This document shows, in pieces, positions 1-6,732 of a stretch of DNA of 10,733 bases. A program made the position numbers and the translations under genes. Positions within the stretch are counted from its first letter, which is position 1. Each line of letters opens with the position of its first letter. Location: positions 1 to 10,733 of the forward strand of contig JAUVDU010000024.1 in assembly GCA_030595135.1 (NCBI GenBank). The letters are read 5' to 3'. This DNA comes from Deltaproteobacteria bacterium (GTDB lineage Bacteria; Desulfobacterota; Anaeroferrophillalia; Anaeroferrophillales; Tharpellaceae). The notes under the pieces are model-generated. The model saw only the letters and a list, made by a program, of their open reading frames with translations. It did not search any database and had not been told where the DNA came from.

Positions 1-1
1 C

Positions 2-730
2 GTCAAGGCTTCGTTAATAATGGATGAGTTGGCGGCAGGGCATGAGGTTGTGCTTAAAGGCGCGATTGATGATCTTGATCTGGTCGACACTTTACGCATT
101 TTTGGTGTCGATTCAGTGGTTACCGGGAAACTTACGATAAACGTAGATCTCCATAGTCGAGGCCTTTCGCCCCATGAACTGGCGGCGAATCTTAGTGGTC
201 ATCTCGATATGGCTCTTGAAGACGGGCAGGTGCCCAGCCATACACTCAATCTGATTGCCACCGATATGCTGGGTTGGAGCTTTCGGCGAATGCTCATGAA
301 AAAGAAATACGCTGATATCAACTGCGGTATTCTCAGCCTGATGGCGGAATCCGGGGTTCTTGGGTGCCGGGCTTTTATTCTGGAGTCGCCAAGTTTGCGG
401 ATTACCGGGGCCGGGAGTGTTGATCTGGTGGACGAAACCTGTGAGCTGGTCCTCTATCCGAAGAAAAAAAGAAAATTCCTGGCCGTTGTTACACCGGTGA
501 CCATTAAGGGCAATTTGCAGGATCCGACGGTTCGGGCGATCCCGGCAAAAAAAGCCGCGTCCCTCTATGGCGGCCTTGTCGTTGCGCCTCAATTCTTTCT
601 TCCGGCCATCGGGGCGAACTATTTGTGGGAGATGGTTACCAAAGATAAGGGTGGCGTGCAAAGTCCATGTTTTGAATATTTACATCAGCCTCAACAGCAG
701 CCGAAGACCCAACCGTCGCCGCAGCAATAA
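2..730 (+). CDS. AsmA-family protein, C-terminal part (partial at left edge)
   Basis: The frame is open from base 2 with no stop, so this is the last ~242 residues of a longer protein; the first ATG at 20 is probably an internal Met. The pattern is that of the AsmA C-terminal region: a 'GHLDMALEDGQV' strand, a short helical stretch with 'MLGWSFRRMLMKKK', then 'INCGILSLMAESGVL' and 'SPSLRITGAGSVDLVDETCEL', the alternating-strand repeat in which Gly-x-Gly precedes a DLV segment, followed by 'VTIKGNLQDPTVRAIP'. AsmA-like proteins are anchored in the inner membrane by an N-terminal helix (outside this window), extend into the periplasm and are implicated in outer-membrane lipid transport or assembly. 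The end is a low-complexity Gln/Pro tail. No terminator with a T-run follows. Family assignment is fairly secure; the subfamily cannot be given from this part. Confidence 0.8.
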   Translation, partial: VKASLIMDELAAGHEVVLKGAIDDLDLVDTLRIFGVDSVVTGKLTINVDLHSRGLSPHELAANLSGHLDMALEDGQVPSHTLNLIATDMLGWSFRRMLMKKKYADINCGILSLMAESGVLGCRAFILESPSLRITGAGSVDLVDETCELVLYPKKKRKFLAVVTPVTIKGNLQDPTVRAIPAKKAASLYGGLVVAPQFFLPAIGANYLWEMVTKDKGGVQSPCFEYLHQPQQQPKTQPSPQQ

Positions 731-778
731 AAGAGGTTTGTGAACTGATTTATGACGCTATCTGAATACTCCACTGTC

Positions 779-806
779 TTGCTATACAAGATTGATGTTG
801 TATTAA
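779..806 (+). promoter_or_regulatory. Candidate sigma70-type promoter for the exported repeat protein
   Basis: TTGCTA (779-784) and TATTAA (801-806) are spaced by 16 bp in an AT-rich part of the 181-bp gap before the gene at 912. Both boxes are imperfect, so this is only a candidate. It would give a leader of roughly 100 bases. A Shine-Dalgarno-like TAAGGA lies at 898-903, 8 bases before the ATG at 912, and supports that start. Confidence 0.22.
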
Positions 807-911
807 TATGTTTTTTGTGGTATTTCCGCAAAGGGCAGAAAAAATGGTAGACTGCTGTTTTGTGGTCATTTTAATGCTGCCTGAATACTAGTTAAGATAA
901 GGATAACGAAA

Positions 912-1508
912 ATGAAGTACAAATTATTGATTATTGGTATGATCGCTTTTATGATGAGTTTTTCTCCGCTTTACGCCTCGGAGCCGGATCCTGCTGCGAA
1001 TGAAAAACCGAGTGTAGAGCAGAGCATGGTGACTACGCTCGAAGCCATTGTCGAGGCGGTTGATTATGAGAAAAGGATGGTAACGCTGAAAGGCCCGGAT
1101 GGCACAAGCGTTACGGTTGAGGTTCAAGACTATGTTAAAAATTTCGCCCAGGTGGATGTGGGAGATCTGCTGAGTGTTGAGTATATTGAATCAATCAAGG
1201 TCGAGGTTTTTGTCCCCGGTAAGGTGAAGACTGCTGTGGAAGCAGTCATGATTGAAGGTAAAGCCAAGCCTGGTCAGAAACCGGCTAAGGTTGTCGTGAA
1301 GGAAGTTGCGGTGTTAACTACGATCGAAGCCATCGATAAAGAGAATCAGCAGGTGACTCTGAAAAACGCCCAGGGGCAGAGCAAGACGGTTCAAGTCCGT
1401 AATCCAGATAATTTGGACAAAGTGGACGTGGGCGATCAGGTGTTGATCACCTATACCGCAGCCCTCGGAATCAGTGTGACGGAAAAAGAAAAACCGGCGA
1501 AGAAGTAA
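912..1508 (+). CDS. Exported protein with two tandem copies of a beta-rich unit, function unknown
   Basis: A 198-residue protein with a clear Sec signal peptide: Lys2/Lys4, a hydrophobic core to about residue 18, and likely cleavage after 'SPLYA' (Ala22). The mature part holds two copies of one unit. Copy 1 (about residues 41-99) has 'TTLEAIVEAVDYEKRMVTLKG' and 'VDVGDLLSVEY'. Copy 2 (about 136-190) has 'TTIEAIDKENQQVTLKN' and 'VDVGDQVLITY'. They are joined by a Lys/Pro/Val-rich linker and the C-terminus is Lys-rich. The layout (I-E-A-I-D ... V-T-L ... V-x-V ... V-x-V-G-D-x-V-x-I-x-Y) resembles small OB-like periplasmic beta-barrel proteins, but I do not recognise a named family. TAAGGA 8 bases upstream supports the start. 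It is probably periplasmic; it lacks the lipobox and outer-membrane-barrel signs. Confidence 0.85.
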   Translation: MKYKLLIIGMIAFMMSFSPLYASEPDPAANEKPSVEQSMVTTLEAIVEAVDYEKRMVTLKGPDGTSVTVEVQDYVKNFAQVDVGDLLSVEYIESIKVEVFVPGKVKTAVEAVMIEGKAKPGQKPAKVVVKEVAVLTTIEAIDKENQQVTLKNAQGQSKTVQVRNPDNLDKVDVGDQVLITYTAALGISVTEKEKPAKK

Positions 1509-1718
1509 GGCAAGATAAAAGGATGAAGGCGGAAGTATTCAGCTGCCACTTACTACAAACTGTCGGGATTGGGGTCATTGCTGGTATAAGGTGCGTCAGC
1601 ACCCCAGCTTTGACCCCGTTTATGTGGGCGAAGCAAAGTTCAACACAGTTAAAGATAGTTTTATGGTGGGCGCCGAATAGTTACGGATGAAGGTGTCAGG
1701 CACTTTTTAAGGAAAATT
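1509..1718. other. Spacer with REP-like repeats and possible coding trace
   Basis: This 210-bp gap holds no intact gene. It contains a strong interrupted palindrome (1571-1617, listed separately), the motif GAATAGTTAC at 1675-1684, and GGTGTCAGGCAC at 1692-1703, which resembles half of the palindromes often seen in proteobacterial REP elements. A + strand frame open from 1519 to the TAG at 1678-1680 ends in 'DPVYVGEAKFNTVKDSFMVG', which looks protein-like but has no start codon or ribosome binding site and runs through the palindrome, so at most it is a remnant. AAGGA at 1709-1713 is the ribosome binding site of the next gene. Confidence 0.5.
1571..1617. repeat. REP-like nested palindrome
   Basis: The left arm GGGGTCATTGCTGG (1571-1584) and right arm CCAGCTTTGACCCC (1604-1617) pair at 12 of 14 positions. 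Inside lies a second perfect 5-bp hairpin, GGTGC-GTCA-GCACC (1590-1603). There is no downstream T-run, so an intrinsic terminator is unlikely. Short GC-rich palindromes of this size in spacers are typical of REP elements, which are mobilised by REP-associated tyrosine transposases; none is encoded in the window. It could still act as a 3' mRNA stabiliser for the gene ending at 1508. Confidence 0.6.
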
Positions 1719-3113
1719 ATGAACCCGGAAGTAACAAAATTTATTTTTTACCACAGTTTAATAGTTTTAGGAGAGCTATTGATTGTCGTTGCCCTGGTTC
1801 ATATGGTCTATAAAAGGCGCTCTCCTGCAAGTATGATAGCTTGGCTTTTGTCGATGATACTTGTTCCTTATGTCTCGGTTGTTTTGTATTTTGTTTTTGG
1901 AACCAGAAAACGTACTAACAGGTATCAAAAAGAGAGTATTGAACTAGTAGAATGCTCAAGCCAAAGCTACCATGAACAAAATTTGATAGATGGGGTTTTA
2001 AGAAGTTACGGCATTGATGGTGCGGAAGAAAATCAGCAATTCATACTCTACACTAATCCGGTTAAGGCTTATAATGAGTTTATGAGTTGTATTGAAGGTG
2101 CCTCTAAATCCATTTATATCAGCACCTATGTTTTTAAATATGATGAAACCACAAAGAGAATTCTAAAGGCTTTGATAAGAAAAGCTCAAGCGGGGGTTGA
2201 GGTTAAACTGCTAATCGACTCTTTGGGTTCCTGGGAGATTTATTTTTCTCAATATAGATTAAAAAAATTGCGCCAGGCCGGAGCCCGGGTCGAGTTTTTT
2301 ATGCCGGTTTTACGGATGCCTTTTAGAAACTATATCAACCTTAGAAGTCATCGGAAAGTATATCTTTTTGATGATGAAAAAGTTCTAAGTGGAGGGATGA
2401 ATTTAGCCGATGAATATTTAGGGGCTGAACCTAAAAAAGATAGATGGGAAGATATGCTTTTTTTAATCAAAGGAGCATCGGTAAAAAGCTTTTTTGAGAT
2501 TTTTGCGTCGGGTTGGTATTACGCTTCAAATGAGAGACTCAATTTTGCACAGGGCCAAATTGAGTCTTACGGTGGTGACACCTGTGTGCAAATTGTGCCG
2601 TCAGGGCCTGATTTAAGCAAAGATGCACTTTATGAAGCCTTGCTTTGTGCAATTTACAGTGCGCAAAAACGGATATGGATTGTAACCCCGTATTTCATTC
2701 CGGATGAGTCTCTATCTCAAGCTTTGATTATCGCTAAACATAAAGGCCTTGATATAAAACTGATTACGCCCAGGGTTTCAAACCATTTAATTGCTGATAT
2801 AACCAGAAGCTCTTTTATGAGAGAGCTGGAAGATGCCGGCGTTGATGTTGAATTATATGACGGTGCCATGCTTCATGCCAAGGCGATACTCTTTGATGAT
2901 CTGGGGGCCATGTTGGGCAGTGTAAATTTAGACTATAGAAGTCTGTTCTTGAACTATGAAATTGCGACTTTTGTCTATTCGCAAAGAGTTGTTAAAGAGG
3001 TTGAAAGTTGGATGACAACGTTGCTCGAAAATTCATCAACCGGAACTAAAACGGTCACCCCTGTAAGGCGTATCATGGAAAATTTGATGCGCACCATTGC
3101 CCCGCAAATGTAA
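1719..3113 (+). CDS. cls: Cardiolipin synthase (phospholipase D superfamily)
   Basis: A 464-residue membrane enzyme that forms cardiolipin by phosphatidyl transfer between phosphatidylglycerol molecules (or a related phosphatidyl donor and acceptor) at the inner membrane. Two hydrophobic helices occupy about residues 11-30 and 38-61, the usual Cls N-terminal anchor. Both catalytic HKD motifs are intact. The first is 'HRKVYLFDD' (His211, Lys213, Asp218), followed by 'GGMNLADEY'. The second is 'HAKAILFDD' (His386, Lys388, Asp393), followed by 'GSVNLDYRSL'. The length is slightly below the ~480 of typical ClsA enzymes. AAGGA at 1709-1713, 5 bases before the ATG, fixes the start. It is followed by an EEP-family gene, an arrangement also known for clsB (ybhO) and ybhP in Escherichia coli. 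The two hydrophobic N-terminal helices suggest a ClsA-type rather than a ClsB-type enzyme. Base composition is AT-richer than the flanking genes, which suggests transfer. Confidence 0.93.
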   Translation: MNPEVTKFIFYHSLIVLGELLIVVALVHMVYKRRSPASMIAWLLSMILVPYVSVVLYFVFGTRKRTNRYQKESIELVECSSQSYHEQNLIDGVLRSYGIDGAEENQQFILYTNPVKAYNEFMSCIEGASKSIYISTYVFKYDETTKRILKALIRKAQAGVEVKLLIDSLGSWEIYFSQYRLKKLRQAGARVEFFMPVLRMPFRNYINLRSHRKVYLFDDEKVLSGGMNLADEYLGAEPKKDRWEDMLFLIKGASVKSFFEIFASGWYYASNERLNFAQGQIESYGGDTCVQIVPSGPDLSKDALYEALLCAIYSAQKRIWIVTPYFIPDESLSQALIIAKHKGLDIKLITPRVSNHLIADITRSSFMRELEDAGVDVELYDGAMLHAKAILFDDLGAMLGSVNLDYRSLFLNYEIATFVYSQRVVKEVESWMTTLLENSSTGTKTVTPVRRIMENLMRTIAPQM

Positions 3114-3120
3114 GAAAAAC

Positions 3121-3250
3121 TGTAACTATTCAGCCAACCCGCGAAATCTGGGGACACAATTCCGATTTCCTACGGAGAATCAGGTTATGTCCCCAGATTT
3201 CGCTAAAATTTACCAAATTTACAACAATAACACCACACTGAATAGTTACA
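3121..3250. repeat. Nested inverted repeat between cls and the EEP gene
   Basis: The outer arms TGTAACTATTCAG (3121-3133) and CTGAATAGTTACA (3238-3250) are perfect 13-bp inverted repeats. Within them the inner arms GCGAAATCTGGGGACA (3141-3156) and TGTCCCCAGATTTCGC (3188-3203) are a perfect 16-bp inverted repeat around a 31-base centre that can itself pair partly (GATT/AATC). The unit begins 7 bases after the cls stop and ends 7 bases before the next ATG, so it fills the whole spacer. The GGGGACA/TGTCCCC core is reminiscent of REP-type or miniature transposable palindromes. In a shared mRNA it would form a long hairpin that could attenuate or separate expression of the two genes. Confidence 0.75.
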
Positions 3251-3257
3251 AAAAATT

Positions 3258-3989
3258 ATGTTGAAACCGCCTGCAAGTATTGAGTCGCTAAAGCACCAAA
3301 GCTCTACCTGTAAAGAGCGTTTTAAGGTTTTGTGCTGGAATGTGGCAAAACTGTCACAGCGAAAAGATTTTAAAGCGTATCTGCACTCAATTGTAGAGGA
3401 TGAAGAGATAGATTTTTTACTTTTGCAAGAGGTCAAAGAGGGCTTGCAAAAGGAGATGAGCTTAAATTGTTACTCCTATGTCTTATCGCCGAACATAGTC
3501 ACTAAAAATCATCTCTTTGGTGTTCTGAACGCCTTTAAAATCTCTTGTGAAAGCGCTAAATCACTCCTGAGCGCCGCCCAGGAATTAAAGTATACGACCC
3601 ATAAAAGCTCACTCATAACCCGGCATGGAATGGCAGGTAAACAAAAATTACTGGTGGTTAATTTACACGCCGTAAATTTCGTTACTTCCAGAGATTTTAA
3701 AGCTGAGCTGAACTACATAAAATCGCAAATATCATCACACGAGGGCTCACTGATTGTGGCTGGTGATTTTAACACCTGGAACTTCAGGAGAGTTGCCCTG
3801 CTTAGAGATTTTGCCCAGAAACTCTCTTTAACCGAGGTTACCTTCGCCTGTGATAAGCATATAAAAAAGGTGTTTAAAAAAAGATTAGATTATGTGTTTT
3901 ATCGAGCCCTGCACGTAGAGCATTCTAAAGTCATAAAAAGTGACGATTTTTCAGACCACAACCCCATAGTCGTCAGTTTTAGCAGCTGA
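3258..3989 (+). CDS. Endonuclease/exonuclease/phosphatase (EEP) family protein
   Basis: A 243-residue protein carrying the full set of EEP (DNase I-like) metal-dependent phosphohydrolase motifs: Asn28 in 'LCWNVAKL', Glu58 in 'LLLQEV', His137 in 'VNLHAVN', Asp170/Asn172 in 'AGDFNTWN', Asp211 in 'RLDYVFY', and Asp233-His234 in 'FSDHNPIVV'. The catalytic core begins at about residue 21, so the protein is essentially just the domain, cytoplasmic and without signal peptide. The substrate cannot be told from sequence; the family covers nucleases, inositol-phosphate and lipid phosphatases. Following cls, like ybhP with clsB in E. coli, it may act on phospholipid or a related phosphodiester; this is inference. 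The ATG lacks a clear Shine-Dalgarno and sits 7 bases after the palindrome arm. The base before it match the bases before the cls ATG (AAAATTATG in both). It is AT-rich like cls. Confidence 0.88.
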   Translation: MLKPPASIESLKHQSSTCKERFKVLCWNVAKLSQRKDFKAYLHSIVEDEEIDFLLLQEVKEGLQKEMSLNCYSYVLSPNIVTKNHLFGVLNAFKISCESAKSLLSAAQELKYTTHKSSLITRHGMAGKQKLLVVNLHAVNFVTSRDFKAELNYIKSQISSHEGSLIVAGDFNTWNFRRVALLRDFAQKLSLTEVTFACDKHIKKVFKKRLDYVFYRALHVEHSKVIKSDDFSDHNPIVVSFSS

Positions 3990-4314
3990 AAATAGTACTG
4001 CACAAGCTCATCCCCACGTCAGGGACGATCAATACAGCCATTAAGTGGGATCCCGTTTATGACAAGGGCGCAACGCTCAACGTCAGATTTGAAGGGACGA
4101 TACATCATTCAAACCAAGACCCGGGATGATGGGTTGTCTTGGGAAATGCCGTGGCAGATGTGGATTAGAGATGCCTTGATTTTGCTCTCCCTGAGGCTTC
4201 GTTTACCTCAGGTGTGATGTTATATAGGCCCTTCTTTAAGGCACCTGGAACCACAAACCGCACTTCCTGGTAGCTACACCACTTTTACCCCCAAAAAAAT
4301 ATACGGAGGATAGA
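3990..4314. other. Spacer before the CoA-transferase, with a small hairpin
   Basis: This 325-bp gap has no supportable gene. A + frame open from 3992 to the TGA at 4127-4129 reads 'TINTAIKWDPVYDKGATLNV' and could be a decayed fragment, but it has no start or ribosome binding site. A perfect 7-bp inverted repeat, CCTGAGG (4190-4196) and CCTCAGG (4206-4212), encloses 9 bases. It lacks a T-run and so may be a protein-binding site or a chance hairpin. TATATA at 4221-4226 could be a -10 box but has no good -35 partner. GGAGGA at 4305-4310 is a strong ribosome binding site for the gene at 4315. Confidence 0.45.
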
Positions 4315-6303
4315 ATGGATCACTTAAGCATTATTACCAAAAGAACTTCAGGGTTTAGTATGGGAAATGAGAAAGGTAAAATTGTTACAGCAAAAGAAGC
4401 TGCAGAGATAATAAAAGACGGTGATGTAGTTGGATGGGACGGCATTGGGGGAATCGGTTTTGCAGAAGAGATTGCGGCAGGTATTGAGAAGAGATTCATT
4501 GAAACAGGTCATCCCAAAAATCTGACCCTCTATTCTCCTTCTGGTCTTGGAGACGGAAAAAGCCGGGGTTTGAATCGCCTTGCCCACGAAGGTCTTATAA
4601 AGAGAGTTATTGCGGGCCATTATGGATTTACCCCCAAGCTGGCCCGACTTGCGTTGGATAATAAGATCGAGGCATATAACCTACCCCAGGGTTGCCTGGC
4701 CCAAATGCTCAGGGATGCTGGTGCCCACAAACCCAGGACCATAACATCAGTGGGAGTTGGGACATTTGTCGACCCTCGCCTGGAAGGCGGAAAAGTCAAT
4801 TCAATTACAAAAGAAGATATTGTGGAACTTATGGAGTTGGATGGCAAGGAATATTTAGCCTACAAACCCCAGTTCATCGATGTCGCAGTCATAAGGGGAA
4901 CAACTGCGGATGCCAACGGCAACATCACCATGGAAAAAGAGGCGCTGACCCTGGAAGTTCTATCCATGGCAATTGCCGCAAAAAACAACGGCGGGTTTGT
5001 GATTGCCCAGGTAGAAAGGATTGCCGAAACCGGGAGCCTAAGGCCGCGTGAAGTCAAGATTCCTGGAATCATGGCGGATTGTATTGTCGTTGCATCTGAT
5101 CCCCTTAACCACATGCAGACCTATGGCACCCTTTATGACCCTTCATTTGCAGGGGAGTTCCCGGTACCTGTTTCAAAGCTGGAACCCCTTACACTTGATG
5201 CCAGAAAAGTGATTGCCAGGAGGGCTGCCTTTGAATTGGTCCCAAACTGCGTGGTCAACCTGGGGGTGGGAATGGCAGAAGGGGTTGCAACAGTTGCTGC
5301 AGAAGAGGGCATCCTTGACCTTATCACACTTACGGCAGAACCCGGAGTAATCGGCGGCATTCCCGCAGGGGGCTCGGACTTTGGCGCTGCCAGGAATGCT
5401 GATTCCATAATTGACCAGCCCTATCAGTTTGATTTTTACGATGGTGGCGGAATGGACATCGCCTTTCTCGGCCTTGCCCAGGCAGACCAACATGGTAATC
5501 TCAATGTCAGTAAATTCGGACCAAAGCTTGCGGGATGCGGTGGGTTTATCAACATCAGCCAGAACTCTAAAAAAGTGGTGTTTGTTGGAACCTTTACTGC
5601 AGCCGGACTCGAAGTACTGGTGGGTGATGGAAAAGTCAACATTGAAAATGAAGGTAAGTTAAAAAAGTTTATTGATCAGGTGGAACAGATCACATTTTCA
5701 GGAAAGGTTGCCGCAGACAATAACCAGCCTGTCCTGTTTATTACGGAACGCTGTGTTTTAGAACTGACCAAAAAAGGGCTTGTACTGAAAGAGGTTGCCC
5801 CGGGCGTCGATATTGAAAAAGATATTGTATCACAAATGGAGTTCAAGCCCATTATTGACGAAACCCCAATCCCCATGGATGATAGAATCTTTTCAGACAG
5901 CCCCATGGGTCTGAGAAGGGAAATGCTCAATGTACCCATTGAAAACCGTATCACCTATGATGAGGAACAGGACATATTTTTTGCTAATTTTGAATACTTT
6001 ACCATCCGTAAGCCAGAAGATATCTCAGCTATAGAGGCATATGCCCATAAGATTCTAGAGCCTTTGAACAAGCGTGTAAAAACCATTATCAACTACGACA
6101 ATTTTGATATTCTTCCTGAGCTGATCGATGAATACATGGATATGGTTAAACAGTTAGGGGACCGTTACTACGACTCCGTTACCCGCTATACTACCAGCAC
6201 CTTTATGCGTATGAAGCTTGGCGATTCCCTCAAGGAGAGGGGCATGCCCCCCCACATTTATGATTGCATGGTAAAAGCCGGAGCTGCTTTAAAAAGAGGC
6301 TAA
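4315..6303 (+). CDS. Acyl-CoA:acetate/propionate CoA-transferase with C-terminal extension
   Basis: A 662-residue class I CoA-transferase, a fusion of alpha and beta halves as in propionate CoA-transferase (Pct) and E. coli YdiF. These enzymes swap CoA between acyl-CoAs and short-chain acids such as acetate or propionate in the cytoplasm, by a glutamyl-CoA intermediate. The alpha half starts at 'IVTAKEAAEIIKDGDVVG' (about residue 23). The beta half holds 'NLGVGMAEGVA' and the catalytic Glu342 in 'LTAEPGVIGGIPAGGSDFG', followed by 'GGGMDIAFLGLAQAD'. Pct/YdiF proteins end near residue 520-530. Here a further ~125 residues (about 537-662) follow, with 'IINYDNFDILPELIDEYMDM' and 'RYYDSVTRYTTSTFMRMKLGD', a tail I associate with longer proteobacterial members. 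GGAGGA 4 bases before the ATG favours this start over Met16 (4360), which has none. Large gaps on both sides suggest a single-gene transcription unit. The exact substrate is not determined. Confidence 0.9.
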   Translation: MDHLSIITKRTSGFSMGNEKGKIVTAKEAAEIIKDGDVVGWDGIGGIGFAEEIAAGIEKRFIETGHPKNLTLYSPSGLGDGKSRGLNRLAHEGLIKRVIAGHYGFTPKLARLALDNKIEAYNLPQGCLAQMLRDAGAHKPRTITSVGVGTFVDPRLEGGKVNSITKEDIVELMELDGKEYLAYKPQFIDVAVIRGTTADANGNITMEKEALTLEVLSMAIAAKNNGGFVIAQVERIAETGSLRPREVKIPGIMADCIVVASDPLNHMQTYGTLYDPSFAGEFPVPVSKLEPLTLDARKVIARRAAFELVPNCVVNLGVGMAEGVATVAAEEGILDLITLTAEPGVIGGIPAGGSDFGAARNADSIIDQPYQFDFYDGGGMDIAFLGLAQADQHGNLNVSKFGPKLAGCGGFINISQNSKKVVFVGTFTAAGLEVLVGDGKVNIENEGKLKKFIDQVEQITFSGKVAADNNQPVLFITERCVLELTKKGLVLKEVAPGVDIEKDIVSQMEFKPIIDETPIPMDDRIFSDSPMGLRREMLNVPIENRITYDEEQDIFFANFEYFTIRKPEDISAIEAYAHKILEPLNKRVKTIINYDNFDILPELIDEYMDMVKQLGDRYYDSVTRYTTSTFMRMKLGDSLKERGMPPHIYDCMVKAGAALKRG

Positions 6304-6479
6304 CTGTTGATTTTCAGAGTGAGCAAAATTGCGACCACCATCTTTAATGACTTTCAGCAGATGCCAGTCGCGTTGCACGACGTGAAGATCTCCCGTTGAT
6401 CAGTCGGGTTCCCGGCTCGGCAAGTGATGCTAGACTTTAACAAGTGACGGTCAACGGACTGAGGTGAAAAACGGTTCTC

Positions 6480-6650
6480 TCAATCAATAAGAAGGTAAGC
6501 GTCAAGCGAAGTACACCTGATTTTCGATAAATCAAGTTGTGTTAAGAAGTCATCAATCTGTTCGGCGGTTACTCTCGTTGGCAGTAGCTCTTTGAGTATG
6601 ACTTTGTTCGCAAACTCTATCTTGAAAAAAACTCGAAATTGCCAAGTAAG
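6480..6650 (-). pseudogene. Decayed minus-strand gene fragment, origin unknown
   Basis: On the minus strand 56 codons are open between stops, with no Met. The frame contains 'VFFKIEFANKVILKELLPTR' followed by 'VTAEQIDDFLTQLDLSKIR', an amphipathic, protein-like sequence rather than random translation. It has no start codon or ribosome binding site. A second protein-like minus-strand stretch lies about 80 bp further on in the same direction (6304-6399). A transposase remnant is one possibility, but I do not recognise the family and this stays a weak call. Confidence 0.25.
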
Positions 6651-6678
6651 TCACAAAAAATAAGGATATAAAAATTTA

Positions 6679-6708
6679 TTGACATGTACCGTAAACAAAG
6701 CCACTATC
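6679..6708 (+). promoter_or_regulatory. Candidate promoter for the gene at 6733
   Basis: A perfect -35 hexamer TTGACA (6679-6684) lies in an AT-rich stretch 49 bases before the ATG. The matching -10 region at 17-18 bp spacing (CACTAT/ACTATC, 6702-6708) is poor, so activity is uncertain. The ribosome binding site AAGGAG at 6723-6728 follows and fits either ATG at 6733 or 6736. Confidence 0.35.
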
Positions 6709-6732
6709 AATTAACACCCTTAAAGGAGATTT

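Larger units (their letters stand above)
6304..6732. other. Spacer between CoA-transferase and the frameshifted gene
   Basis: This 429-bp gap has no intact gene. It holds a coding-like minus-strand fragment at 6480-6650 (listed separately). A second minus-strand frame, open between stops at 6400-6402 and 6289-6291, reads 'DLHVVQRDWHLLKVIKDGG'. Both look like scraps of one decayed minus-strand gene. A promoter candidate and ribosome binding site for the next gene occupy the right end. No terminator with a T-run is visible after the CoA-transferase. Confidence 0.45.

Noticed and set aside
113..661. Long minus-strand ORF opposite the AsmA gene
   Set aside because: It lies wholly antisense to a well-supported AsmA frame, and its translation is low in recognisable structure, rich in Arg/His/Pro as expected from an antisense shadow.
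4190..4212. CCTGAGG/CCTCAGG hairpin as an intrinsic terminator of the EEP gene
   Set aside because: It lies 200 bp past the stop and is followed by TGTGATG rather than a T-run; noted only within the spacer description.
4692..5051. Second + strand ORF inside the CoA-transferase
   Set aside because: Shifted-frame shadow of a strongly conserved enzyme; no start signals and no family resemblance.
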